Assembly: GCF_037975245.1 (NCBI RefSeq)
Contig: NC_092579.1
Span: 18,436,678-18,500,677 of the forward strand
Source of the DNA: Apostichopus japonicus
Taxonomy: Eukaryota; Echinodermata; Holothuroidea; Aspidochirotida; Stichopodidae
DNA length: 64,000 nt
Direction: 5' to 3'
Shown: positions 12,332 through 24,844 of the stretch, one piece after another
How the letters are laid out: each line of letters starts with the position of its first letter
How positions within the stretch are numbered: the first letter of the stretch is position 1
Translations under genes and position numbers: made by a program
The notes under the pieces: model-generated
Seen by the model: only the letters and a program-made list of their open reading frames with translations
Databases searched by the model: none
What the model was told of the DNA's origin: nothing

Positions 12332-12432
12332 CTTCTCCTTTCTGAGTGTCAACTGATCTTTCTGTGGTGACAGCCGCTGAGAATGCCTCTGTTTGACTTT
12401 CAGCATCTTTCAGGAAAAGATGCATTTGAAAC
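12332..12432 (-). CDS. Second coding exon of the gene starting at 15112
   Basis: A 101-base exon on the minus strand. It is preceded by a T-rich tract and a GTATAG acceptor, and followed by an AAG|GTAAAT donor. Read in the phase left by the 14835-15112 exon, it completes an arginine codon and continues FQMHLFLKDAESQTEAFSAA and on to TQKGEG, with no stop. The agreement of acceptor, donor and phase is the main support. The implied intron is about 2.4 kb and contains a foldback element at 14052-14322 and old tandem repeats near 12.8-13.0 kb. Exons further downstream were not identified. Function unknown. Confidence 0.5.
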
Positions 12433-12806
12433 CTATACAATGAAACAAAAAAAATTGTCTGTAAATCATATAACTGAAATAGTAATTTTACTGTACACCC
12501 CAAGCTTAATTGTATGCGTAATGAATCTGGTAATGACCAAATCATTACAAACATACATGTTTTTATCATACCTAACCAAGAAAAAATATGAAAGAGAAAA
12601 GTAACAAACAAACACTTAGGCAGATTTCAATAATAACATATTGTTAACCCACATTGATTTAAACCCAGATAAGGATGAGATATTCTTTCATACTCTTCTT
12701 CAACATATCCATAAACCGCGGTACCTTTCAAGAATTGAAAGGATAATTTTGTGTTGCCCAACTGCTTGCCCAACAACTTGAGCTCACATGTCAATGTAAA
12801 ATTTAC

Positions 12807-13022
12807 TAGGTAAACTTCCTGTCTTAGTGAACTGATTGGTTTCATATCGCTAAAAGATGTCCAGTCTTTTGATCAAAGTTTGATGTACACTCATTATTTA
12901 CCTACTGTGTAAACTTCCTGTTTATGTGAGCAGTTGGTTTCATGAGTGAGAATTGAGATGCTAGCTTACTCCATGACACCATTGTGAAAAATTCCTGTTT
13001 ACATGAATAGCTTGATTTCAGA
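12807..13022 (+). repeat. Three old tandem copies (~75-100 bp spacing)
   Basis: GTAAACTTCCTGTC at 12810, GTAAACTTCCTGTT at 12909 and GTGAAAAATTCCTGTT at 12984, each followed by a T-rich TTGGTTTCAT-type block. They lie inside the putative intron of the minus-strand gene. Confidence 0.6.
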
Positions 13023-14051
13023 CTACCATATATTTAACGCTAGATTACTCTCCACAAGAGATAGTTTCGGCCACCAAATTTAATAGATATTATAATTTTT
13101 GAACACTAAACATCAGATCATTCACAAGAAGCTGAACAAAAAAAAGCATAGTACTGACTATATATAAAAAATATGATAACTTAGCACAGCATCATAAAGT
13201 ATGAGCATCAGGCCTACACAAAAAAAACTGGTACTTTCTTACCTCCAGGCATGGCTATATAAAGGTTTATAAAGGTATAGCTATATGTACTAATATGGTC
13301 CCTCAATTTGTGAGGCTAATTTACCTAATTTCTTGCATAGCAGTTGGGTTCCTTCAAAAATCCCAAACACAGAAATGTACACATGATTGCTGGAATATTG
13401 GACAGACAGTCAGTAGATAACAGTATAACACCCTGTTGCCCACATGAACCATTAAAACTTGATTGCATATGCTGGCTGTGGCTGACCTTAGAAAAACATA
13501 AGGTCTAGTTGAATACGCAGCGTTGTGAAAACATGTGAATCTGTTAGTAGTGATTCTAAATTATTTATGTATAGTAGATGCATTATTTTTATAGGAAAAA
13601 TTGCAGGTTCATGTGGTTGTACTTGTACAGCACAGTAGGCCTTCCTCACTGGTGTATATTACAAAATTAGGGAATACAGTTACTATGAACACTAAATTCA
13701 GATACTTATTACTAATACTATAGGCCTTAGTCCTATGTTATATGCCTAGTTAATTATGACTGGGCATAGGTGAGGCTTTTCTTTCAAATGCTCATTCACA
13801 AGAATTATTCCTCAAACAAGGACAGCTGATAACAATTTAGAACCTGGAGGGGTGGGGATGAACAGATCACTTAGGCCTAGTGGTTAGAAAATATATTTCC
13901 ATCAATTTGTTGAGGCAAAAAAACAGTTTACTTTTTGGTGATGAGAAGGCCCAGCTTTCCATGGCATAAATATGAGGAGTGAAACTAAAGACCCCCAGTC
14001 CCTGTCAGTCTTCTTTAGGAAGGATATTTTAATTTTTTACTGTATACAGTA

Positions 14052-14322
14052 CAAAGTGGCTATTCTTACGACTAGTTGTAAGAATAATTTCCGACTACGC
14101 ATGGGCAGTTGCTATTTTTATGATTAGGAGTACTAATTTTATGACGAGGAGTAACAATAACTTCCGGTTAGGGTTAGGATTGAGGTTTAGGGTTATGTTT
14201 AGGGTTACCCCTACTACATGCGCAGTTGCTTTATTTACTCTACTGCACTTGAATTTGCCTTTGACATAAGAATAGTTTATAAATAATTGTTACGACTAGT
14301 AGTCGTAAGAATAGCCACGGCC
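14052..14322. mobile_element. Foldback element with telomere-like core and 9-bp flanking duplication
   Basis: Nineteen-base perfect inverted repeats GTGGCTATTCTTACGACTA and TAGTCGTAAGAATAGCCAC. TATACAGTA stands at both 14043-14051 and 14323-14331. Each end is itself a palindrome (TTACGACTAGTAGTCGTAA on the right). Inside are degenerate TTAGGG-like motifs and two direct copies of ATG(G/C)GCAGTTGCT. A 9-bp duplication is characteristic of Mutator-like elements, but the four outermost bases (CAAA, GGCC) are not inverted, so the superfamily is open. Confidence 0.72.
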
Positions 14323-14834
14323 TATACAGTATCCTCATGACAAGCATTCACAAACAGTGATGATGATGACTCAGTAATACAACTTACTGCTATTTTGTGC
14401 TAGGATAAGTATGATAAGGTTAGCATACGCTAGGTCCATTGGAAAAATAATGAATGATAGGCCTAGTTACAAAGCCTAGGCTCATCAAATCATGTATGTT
14501 ACAAATACAATAGCATAGACACTGCAAAGTTCGAACACCTAAGCCTTAAAATACCCCAAAAACTATCTTCATTTTATTGACAGATATGTACGTACATACT
14601 TGCGCACGGGTCATTTTGGAGAGGAAATAACTGTAGCTTCCTAGTTTTTAGTGATATTGGCTTTCGCTTGTAGGTTATCATGGTGAAACTGTGTATTTCT
14701 TAGGGGTGTCCGAACTTTGCAGTTTTCTGTACTTCGCAATACTGACAGTTACTGTACCTAGGACAATACCCTGTAGTACTACTATGTACTAGTATTACCC
14801 TATACAGTTTTAGCCTAGCTTAGCAAATCAGTAC

Positions 14835-15112
14835 CTTTTTGTGTGATCCTGAAGCAAATGTTCTGCGAAATCTGCGTTGCTAACAGAAGTCAAATCGTGG
14901 ACATGTTTGTAGAGCTCTTTCTCCATTTGCCAGTTTACGTAGGAACGTAGAAGATAGATCTTCGTGGCATCTCTTCGTCGCTGTTGTTCCTTTGCACTGC
15001 TGTTTTTGTCAGGTCCATGCAACAATGGCTTTCCTCCACTTGAACCTACGCTCGTTCCAGGATAAGGTCGTTTTCTTTCGCCCGATTCTCCTTGCCCTGA
15101 TCCCTTTTCCAT
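14835..15112 (-). CDS. First coding exon of an unrecognised spliced gene
   Basis: ATG at 15110-15112 in a strong context (A at -3, G at +4). The exon encodes 92 codons plus two bases and ends at an AG|GTAC splice donor; without splicing the frame stops two codons later. The N-terminal 40 residues are low complexity, rich in G, S, K and P. Residues about 40-92 look like a folded, helix-rich segment, with a basic run (QQRRRDATK), then YLLRSYVNW, then ADFAEHLLQDH. I do not recognise the family. Similar short basic-helical N-terminal modules exist in uncharacterised, possibly transposon-derived DNA-binding proteins, but that is only an impression. Phase 2 at the donor matches the candidate exon at 12332-12432. 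Base composition and codon use look more protein-like here than in the surrounding sequence. Confidence 0.6.
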
Positions 15113-15430
15113 GATTGTCACTATACTCTAGTCTAATCGAATGTATTTGTACGAAAATCGTACAGTATTCTTTACTCAAAAGGCACACAAACAACAAACT
15201 ATCGCGTACGAAAATCCTTTGCGGTAAACAGCACAATAATCTGAAATGCTGTGTTATAACATTATGTGTGCATGGGTACGGGCTTGTTACGCATACGCTT
15301 GCCTGTGCTATTCACTGATCTAAATTTGCCACCGAGGTCACGTGAGTTTTCGGGGTCCCATTAAACCTCGCTGAAACCTCGAAAATGCCAGCGCCCTCTA
15401 AAAAAAGTCTACGAGCGATATCGCCTTTAA
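15113..15430 (-). promoter_or_regulatory. Presumed promoter and 5' region of the 15112 gene
   Basis: Sequence directly upstream of the minus-strand start codon. It is less repetitive than its surroundings and contains a palindromic CACGTG E-box within GGTCACGTGAG at 15336-15346. No TATA box stands out. The call rests mainly on position. Confidence 0.3.
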
Positions 15431-15507
15431 CAAAGCGTTAATCGATATTTTCGATGATTGCTTTAAGGATTTGTAAGTGAAATTGTTTTGTATTTCTCTT
15501 TCCTTAT

Positions 15508-15509
<2 letters not shown>

Positions 15510-15599
<90 letters not shown>
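15510..15599. repeat. (TA)n microsatellite
   Basis: Ninety bases of uninterrupted TA immediately left of the MITE at 15600. Confidence 0.99.
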
Positions 15600-16232
<633 letters not shown>

Positions 16233-16256
16233 AAGGAAAGAGAAATACAAAACAAA

Positions 16257-16318
16257 TTAAAAAATGTAAATTGTATATATATATATATAGGCCTATATAT
16301 ACAATTTACATTTTTTAA
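16257..16318. repeat. AT-rich palindrome
   Basis: TTAAAAAATGTAAATTGTAT and its exact inverse meet around TATAGGCCTATA. Arms of about 25 bases, immediately adjacent to the larger inverted repeat. Confidence 0.85.
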
Positions 16319-16511
16319 TTTTTAATTTTTAAAATTTTTTTTTAGTGAAATATATTACGTACCTGGTTAAAGTTATTAGTTTGTTTCAAGGAAATTTTAC
16401 AAGGGACCGATTTAGAGCCGGAAGTAATGTTTCTCGCATGCGTAACTGATGCATTATTAGTCTGTATGATTTGGCATAGGCTAGGCCCAATTTATGTTGA
16501 ATATATTGTTG

Positions 16512-16605
16512 GGAATGTCGGGTTTTTAGATGAAAATAGTGCTGGGCGGGATTCACGATTTTTAAGACAGTGCTGAGCGGTAATTTTTAGTACTGGCCGG
16601 GCCGC
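16512..16605 (+). repeat. Degenerate ~30-bp tandem repeat
   Basis: Units of the form GTGCTG(G/A)GCGG followed by a TTTTTAAGAC-type spacer, three to four copies, ending at a (TA)n tract (16610-16654). Confidence 0.55.
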
Positions 16606-16608
16606 CCA

Positions 16609-16657
<49 letters not shown>

Positions 16658-17426
16658 TATTATTATTATTAAAAGCAAGGACGAACTATGCCATTGTCAA
16701 TTATTATTTCGAGATGTTTTGATCTTGAATTGGACAAGAAGGTAAAACAAAAAAACAATACTATGTCCACTTGAAAGATGGTTGCCCGTGGCAATCTAGA
16801 ACTAGGTCTACCATTAAGAGTGAAAGGCGTAGTAATTATACAATTTTCATTACTTTTCAAACTAAAGTTAGTAGGCCTTTCAAGCTTTATGTTCAACATG
16901 GGAAGAAATATGTTTCCGTCAAATGAAAACTTGTGTTCTTGACATAATAACGTCTGGTGGCTCTTTGTAAACAGTTACGGCGTGAAAGCTATACGTAGTG
17001 AAATGTGAATTAAAATCTTGATGTAACAGACTAAAACGGAAATGCAACAGATTGATGCTGGCCGTAATGATTTATTTTTTATCACCACTGTTCCATTATA
17101 CAACCAATTAACGCTCGTCCAGTAAGTAAATATCGTAAATCAGAGTTGCGTTACTCTCCCGGACGTAACATTAGCGAACCAGGGAAAGGAAATGGTATTT
17201 TAAAGTTGCTATTAACCGTTTTAAGAATTTATGGTATGCTCTGTGTATAATAACCGTTAATATAAAAGGTAGTACGATGAAGCCTTCGTCTACCGTGTAT
17301 TTTTTAAGGTGGTAATCGTAAAGGCTTGTGTGTAGTATATACAACGGTAAATTGGCTACAGGAGAGACTGGTAAAGCACTGAGTGTCACCATCGGATGTA
17401 AGGGCCGCGACGAAACGGAATACATG

Positions 17427-17645
17427 TGTACCGGTACAGTACAGGTCAGGTCAGTGCAATGATAGGACTAAAGTACAGCGAAGCAGAGTACTGCAGTGTA
17501 GTACATTATGCCGAACTAGTACAGCACAGAACGGCACGGTACAATGCAATGCACTGTAATGCAATGTAAAGCAATACAGTATAGTACAGTGCAATTCAGT
17601 ACAGTACAGTACAGTGCAGTGCAGTTCGATACGGTGCAGTGCAGC
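17427..17645 (+). repeat. Cryptic pentanucleotide repeat (TRCAG/ACAGT)
   Basis: About 200 bases dense in TACAG, TGCAG and CAGTA words with drifting register, most regular at 17580-17640. Confidence 0.7.
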
Positions 17646-18417
17646 ATAACTTTCTATGTACGGGGACTGGTGCCCTGCAGAGTTGATCTCGGGAACGAAT
17701 GTTATTCTTTCTCCAGGCCCCTAGAATGTCTTCCAATTTTTAACATATGAGAATTACTTCGCCATATTAAAGTGACTAGTCATGTGAACGTGCCTTTCAG
17801 GCGAGACAAAGTTCATGTGAAGGTCGATCTAGAGGGACACATGTATCTTCCATGATTGTATTAAGCATCTGCTACGTCTTAATTAATAACATTAATCAAA
17901 TAAACATGCAGGCCTTTACCATGCATATACCAACGCACGGTAACATAATAGTTAGACTCAGTTCAGACTTTCTTAGTAACTCTGCAAGGAAGAAGCAGAA
18001 AGAAAGCCTTGTTGTAGTCACCTTACCCCACCCCCGACCCCCCCCCCCTCACCCCACAGAGTGCCCATCAAGCAGACAGGAGGTAGAGATATCTGATGTA
18101 GGCTGCAACTTCAAAGCAAAGTTCAAACCATGTGAAAATCCTAATTCGTTAAGTAAATTTTCCGATCTTTGTGATTGGTTGCTTAAAAAATATTGCATAT
18201 TTAGATCACTACCACATGGGATTGACTAACCTCCCGAATAGTCGTTACCGTTCTAGTTTTGCAACGGCAAAATATCGTCCCACCGGCAAATTTAAATGTC
18301 CCGATTATTTAAGAAAAAAAGGTCTTTGCTACCCTCATGAATATCACTGTTTGTTATGATACACAAAGCATGTAGTATACATCACCACACGTGACCCTTT
18401 CGGAAGCATGATACAAT

Positions 18418-18449
18418 CAGGGAGCTGCTACTAGAGTAGTAGCTCCCTG
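18418..18449. repeat. Micro-hairpin element, copy 3, with duplicated flank
   Basis: Fifteen-base arms, CAGGGAGCTGCTACT and AGTAGTAGCTCCCTG (one mismatch). GATACAATC lies on both sides, overlapping the terminal bases, which gives an 8-bp target duplication around an insert of only about 30 bases. Confidence 0.82.
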
Positions 18450-18734
18450 ATACAATCGTCTGTTCGCATATTGGCTCCAAAAGTTTCGTTGGAAAGTCTG
18501 TGAAACACGAGCTACATGTAGTTTCAACAAGTTCTATAACCATAACATTAATGCTATAGCTATTTCGATATATTAGGGTACCCCCCTTAGACCCCCCCCC
18601 ACCCCAACTAGAATATCCGTTAAACGTTTAGGAACAATAAGTTGTTACAGTTACAGTTTTTGTTACAAAATATCGGAATTTCATGTGATCTAATTTTGAT
18701 CATTGGACGATAAGAAAACCTGTCAGGCAAAACA

Positions 18735-18735
18735 A

Positions 18736-18812
<77 letters not shown>
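18735..18812. repeat. (AAT)n microsatellite
   Basis: Seventy-eight bases of pure AAT repeat. It translates as polyasparagine, but no gene is indicated. Confidence 0.99.
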
Positions 18813-19020
18813 GATCAAACAAATATTTTCCATTTTATGTACAATAAATAATTTCTGTTTATTAGACCCAATCAATAGTATCTTTTTAAGAAGAAGATTA
18901 AAAAGAACAATATTTATAAATCAAAATTCGGATCTCACTTAAATTAAAAGATTCTGTATAGAGGTAAATTCATAAATTTCTCTTTTTTTTCAATCTTCGA
19001 ATTATAATTAGTTAACCATT

Positions 19021-19310
19021 CCATCGGTTGTATAATACAGGCACTTTTCTATAAGTTTAGAATAATTTTCTTTATAATTAATGCTGTCATTGTGACTCTT
19101 TCTTAGTTTAATTATCAGATTGAAAAGTCACTCTATAACTGACTGAATCGTTTGGCATTTATGCCTTTTAATGTTTCCAATAAATCTTTATATACATTTA
19201 ATAGTTTCCAGTTAATTTAACCCATATTTATATCAATTTATATCCATCGGTTGTAAGATACAGGTGCTAAATTCAATACCCAGGCACTTTAAATCAAATT
19301 CAGAATAATA
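19021..19310 (+). repeat. Pair of diverged direct repeats
   Basis: CCATCGGTTGTATAATACAGG at 19021 recurs in diverged form at 19244, each followed by a CACTTT and TCAGAATAAT-type block. Confidence 0.6.
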
Positions 19311-19649
19311 CCTCACCATACGTCACTCTGCCGTCACTATATGCAAAATTTTATAAAACAAGCAAAAGCAAATTTATGCCGTAAAAAAACTCTTCCGGCA
19401 ACAATTGTATCTCCGTGATTGATTTTCAACATCACATATGCATCTTTGAATAGCAATAGACTGAGAACTACACGTTTTCGATATACGTCAATACAATTTC
19501 AAAGTCGCGGCATTGTATATATAGCCGTTGTCAGTCTAAATCTTCGATCTTGAAAGAAGGGTTGAAGACGCTTTTTCAGAGGACACTGCTTCCTGATGTA
19601 CGGCTGATTATTATGTCAACTCTTCTGCACACGTATATATTACACCCAA

Positions 19650-19800
19650 TTCCGCTCCATATCGCGTAGTTCATATACCGCAGACTCCATACTCTGTATT
19701 CCATTAACGCTCCATACCACTCCATACGGCTCCATACCCTCATTTCTTTACCAATAGGCTAATATATATAACATAAACTTTACCACGTACTCCATACCTG
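19650..19800 (+). repeat. Cluster of CTCCATA motifs
   Basis: CTCCATA occurs six times in about 150 bases at irregular spacing; probably a decayed short-unit tandem array. Confidence 0.6.
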
Positions 19801-20279
19801 GATAGGTATCACTCTAAACGTCTTAGCCGTTAACTACTCTATTTCCCAATACTCCGGCAGTACGGTACGGTAAGGTACACAACTAGGCTCCTTCAGGCGA
19901 AGATACCCATAACTCGTCGTTCAAGCCATTTAAGACGTACATATAGGTTTATTCTTTACCAGTGGTTTGTACTAAATATATGGAAAATATAGCTTAGCCA
20001 TCCCCATCCCAACCACACATCACACTCCTCCTTTCCATGTCCTAATACTATTCACTATACGCAATTGCCAACTAACAGTCGGATATATTTGTTTTTCGTT
20101 TATCTATAGACTTAAATCAGTCGTTTGAATTACTGTTGATAAATGTTAAGATGGTATATTCTATAATAATAGTTGCAACAATGCATTTGCTTCATCGATC
20201 ATTTTGTCATCTGAAATATGATGTGTGATATAAAGTCGAAAAATTGAACATTTCCAGTATTTTTTAAATGATATGCAGA

Positions 20280-21680
20280 AATTAACATTTACAGGAAAAT
20301 GCGTCCGGGCGGCGATTTTTTTTTCCCAAACAGGTTTGCAATTACGGAGTTTTCCGCCAATCAGATTGCTCGTGACGTCAGCATCAATAATGGCATCGCT
20401 TCGAAGTTGGAAGACATGCACTGAGTTACACACTGACACTTAATTAAGTCTAGTTACGGGGTTTCCAATCAAACGCCCTAACTTTACTTTTAATGCTTGA
20501 ATCACATGTTGACCTTACTTATGATACATACGCTACATTCTATTGGGTTCGTGTTTACGTTATTCAAGATTTGTAAGCCGTTCTACTGCAATCGGAATTC
20601 GTTTCGTGGAATTGGTAGGCCTACACTAAAATCAACTTCACGAGTCTTGAATGAATATACGCAAACAGTTTAGTGTATAGTCAAGGCTTCATAATTGACG
20701 CACCCTGTAATTGACGCACCTTCAATTATTACTAGCAACGATACAGCAGGACACCTAACTTTTTGCAGTCAAGCAGAATTACATTTTTCATGAGTTTGAA
20801 TCCATTTCAGCTATTTGTTGACCAAATTGTGGTATTTTTTAAGCTTTTAACACCCTCCCCCCAGTTTTGCACGTTTTTTGGGCATTTGGAAATCTTACAT
20901 CCTAAAAATAACCGACATTACCTCAATATGATAAGACTACTCTCTGGGACCTGACCTCCCTGCGCTTAGAGGCTCAGCGCATAGCAAACAGCATCTAAAG
21001 TCAATGGATGTATACTAAGGCCTGGACTACACGGTTAACTAATCGACGAATGTGTCAATTTAGGGGTATGAAAGAACTTGACACGGCAGACATTTTGTGG
21101 TCAAATTCTGCTCAATTGTACTGTGCATAAGCACAGAACCTTAAATATTTTGAGATCATAACATTTCTGAGAAACTACACATATGAAAAACACATAGAGT
21201 TGAGTGATTTGGATTTTTCCTTGATATACATCTTTGATCAAATCCTTAAGTGCGTCAATTATGAGCCCACCATGCTACAGTATGATATTTTTCCGTCACT
21301 GCACTGTGTACACAGTTATAATACATATAGGCCTACAGCGCATGTGTGATGTACCCTGTACGAACATTTCACTGTGCGTTGTTATCGACTAATGCCTTCA
21401 CAGAAAACTTCGATCAAAGTAGATGATCATACCATACTACTGTAGTGTGGTCAATATGTCTAAACCAATTCCATACATATCTACAACGAAAAGCTTCGGG
21501 TAATTTTGAACGGCTATATCTTCGTTGCAAAGAATGGATGCAGACACCTTGGTTACCTGGAAGTGAAGGTTTCTATCGTGATGACGTAACTTTTCCGACC
21601 AATCATGAGCGCCTATTTACACGCAATTGCAAACCTGTTTGGGAAAAAAAAATTCGCGTCCGGGCGACGAAATGTTGATA
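20280..21680. repeat. Inverted copies of a ~45-bp repeat, 1.3 kb apart
   Basis: TTTTTTTTTCCCAAACAGG and TTTGCAATT at about 20316-20345 recur inverted (CAAACCTGTTTGGGAAAAAA) at about 21628-21660, with CGTCCGGGCG next to each. A CCAAT/ATTGG and GTGACGTCA-like block adjoins both. They are either two ends of one element or two copies of a dispersed repeat. Confidence 0.6.
20685..21268. mobile_element. Putative inverted-repeat element (584 bp)
   Basis: Ends GGCTTCATAATTGACGCAC and GTGCGTCAATTATGAGCCC are 19-bp inverted repeats with two mismatches. The left end carries a second copy of TAATTGACGCACC just inside. No target duplication could be recognised. It lies within the larger inverted repeat. 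Confidence 0.55.
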
Positions 21681-22929
21681 AATGTAACCTAATCCAATTA
21701 TTAACCTCTCATTAACCTTCACTTGATTAAAACAACCGCATCACAAATGATAAATGGTACGCAATAAGCTGCTTTGGAGTGGCGTTTTGCTTCCCCTGTA
21801 TACAAAACTGAAATGTTCAACGCAATGAACGTTATAATCTACAAATATACAAAATCACAAGTGCACTGGAATTTCGCCGTCGCTCAGACAAATAATGTTT
21901 TACAAATATTTCATTAATATTCTGCAAACAACTCCTTGGAAATAATAACGGAAATTATATACTGTCCTCAATTAACCTTTTGTATAATGTGTACAATGAT
22001 AAACTTTTTAATTTGATCGGTAGAAAAATTAGTTTGATTTTTTTATTCTTATTCTTATTATTATTACAAAAACAAAGAATCGAAACATTTCATAGCAATA
22101 ATATTAAATATATATATTTTAACAGGTGCATATCCTTGAAGCTCACTGCTGATTGGCCTACAACAACTACTTTACAATTTAAAATTAAACTGTGATTAAG
22201 AGATCCGAAAAAAATGACCTTCAGGCACAAAAATTCATTTTCATATCGTAACAATTATATTCTACAGGACCGAGTTACATTTCAATATTTCATGTTTTTT
22301 TTTTTTTTTTTTTTTTTCTTTGAGAAAATACTTTCGAATTATCACAATGTCAATAATCAAATTGAGCGAACTGTCCCAGTTTTTGCCAGAGCTTCTCAAA
22401 GACAAAGTAAATGTCAAAAGAACAACATGAAAACGTTGTGGTGTCAAATAGCAACCAGCTTGTGATGAATCACAAATCGTGTCCAAATTTTTTTTCTTTT
22501 CTTTACCTTTTTTCTTTACATTGAACTCAAAATATATTTTTTTTGGTGGAAAGTCTCCAAATTCTTTGACAAAACATCCGGCCAAAGAAATACAATTTTA
22601 GCAAAAAATAATAAAATCGTCAGATTAAACATTAACTTAGGGTGGGGTGGGGCGGTGAGTGGGTGACAGCTGGTATCACTAACGCTTTAAGAACATTAAA
22701 AAGGATCATCGCAGATATTTAAAATATTTCTTATGGTAAATAATGTGAAATTCAAAGTTGATATCACAAATATGACCTACAATCATGTTTTTATTTATTA
22801 ATTATTCTGCCGAAAGTCATCCTTTAGTATAAAAACAATAACATATTTCTTAAAAATTGTCATGACTGTGGTTGGAGACAAAAGATTCCCATTGTCATTT
22901 CACAGAATTATATCAACAACTTTGTTGAC

Positions 22930-23095
22930 ATGATGTTGCTGTTGTTGTTGATATATTGTTGATGTTGATATATTATTGATGCTGATGATGTTGATATTTT
23001 GTTCTATTGATGATTTTGATGTTGATAATTATGATATAATGTTGATGTTGAAGATTCTATATTGTTGATGTTGATTATATTGTAGTTGTTGTTGA
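22930..23095 (+). repeat. Cryptic TTGATG-type repeat
   Basis: Dense GTTGTTGAT, GTTGATATT and TTGATG words over about 165 bases. Confidence 0.7.
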
Positions 23096-24742
23096 GGTGT
23101 TGTGAAAATGTTTTTATCTATTTAATATTACAGATAAATCGATCTTATATTTAGTTTGTATTACACGGAATGGATTTAATTCGTGGATATATACAAATTG
23201 GCTCTTAATATAAAAAAGAAAAGAAAAGGCAACACTTAAACGTTTTGGAAAAAAATGAGAAAACAAAGAGGATTGTAACAATTCTGTACACAAAGACTTA
23301 TTTGAGTGCCTCTAATTGTCTAATTGCTCACAATGGCTACCAGAACAAGGCTAATAGAAATGAAGGGCCGGAAAAGAGGCAATATAAACTCTCCTATACA
23401 GCTGCTTGTAACGTACAAATGACTTATTTCTTTCTTAACACTTTTAATTGAATTTGTAAAAGGAATTTGATTATTCAGTCTGCCAAAGGCATGGAAACTG
23501 ATTCTTCCAAAACAACACTGTCAACGTTTTACTACATATTTACAGTACAAGTTCTGTGGCGAAGAAATCTATGTCTTTCTATTCACAATGTAACATGTAA
23601 TTTTTTTTTTCAAACAAGTAGGTATTCTTCAAAGAAAGAACAAAAATGATATTGTTATACGTGAGATCACGAATTCAACTTGAGCAAATGAAAATTAAGA
23701 AAACAGTTTAAAGATTACGTATTCAATGAAGAAAAAATGCACGATTGCGATTTGAGAATCAAGTGAAAGGTTTTTAAGAATATGTGTGGCCAGATAACAT
23801 CAGAAAACCCTCATTCGATAACCGTTTGTAATTGGATAGCGAGAGAGTGTGGGATTTATCGGCAATGAAAGAAATAACTGTTTTTAACAGCCATATTTAG
23901 AAAGTAGATTTATTGAGGAGGCAAGGAGCTGTTAAAGAGATTGAGATGGGGTTTGCACACTAACTGTTCACAAGTAACATTGTGATGTCGCCATCTAATA
24001 TTATTTCATTTTCTGCCACTGAACTATCCCTTTAATATTCACGTCACCATTGTTTAAAGCTCCTATACATGTTAGTTGGGATAACAGCGTTACTAACACT
24101 TTAAAGGTTGTTAATTCTTACAACTCACCTATACATAGTTCAACAAAATAGCGTAGTATCCCTTTAACACCCGACCATTATTTAAATCCCTGGGAGTATG
24201 CAGATCGACAGAGTGGAGGGGTGGGGTGGGAGGGGGGCGTCTAGAACATTTCTTGGATCGTTAAAGCAAAAGAAAAATTAGACGGTCGCCTTTGAGAAAT
24301 GCCAATATTTGAGGATAAAGTAGAAAATTCTTAAAACGTTACTTTAAAAAGTAGAAAATTGTGCAACTACCGTCAACCATAAATAAAAAAAATAAAAAAA
24401 AATAAAAAAAATTGATCAAAACGGGACGGTGTTACCTCCTCCCCGTTTTACCCTTCCCTCTTTTCACAATAGTCGTCACTGCAGGATCGTCAAGATGGTG
24501 GAGGTGCCAGGTGAAATTGGTGTCACCAAGCAAACCAGTTGGCATCACTGAGGACAACAGAGGTGACTGGGACATCACGAGGCTCGATATAAGTCTGTCA
24601 ATTAACCTATATATATACAATTCAACAACAACAACAAAATAGCGAAGCGAACCGAACGTCACAATGATATAAATGCTTGGACGAAATTATTCATAGAGAA
24701 AGCATCAATCGTAAGTTCTCTGCATTCAAACATGTCTACATG

Positions 24743-24748
24743 TTTATT
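24743..24748 (-). terminator. Possible polyadenylation signal of GPCR paralogue 1
   Basis: AATAAA on the minus strand, about 100 bases after the stop codon of the receptor. Position and hexamer fit; no transcript evidence is available. Confidence 0.35.
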
Positions 24749-24844
24749 CGTATTTTTTTCCCGTCGGATCCTTCACCGTGAACCATTCAGTTAAACTGAA
24801 ATCCAGACAGGAAGTAGGCCTATACCAACTCGGTCATTGAAGTT

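Noticed and set aside
18703-18942. Polyasparagine protein
   Set aside because: Pure (AAT)n translated; no coding signal on either side.
23933-24180. Further TTAAAGG-ended (T2-like) elements
   Set aside because: CCCTTTAA at 24027-24034 and 24168-24176 looks like such ends, but no matching partner arms with extended inversion were found.
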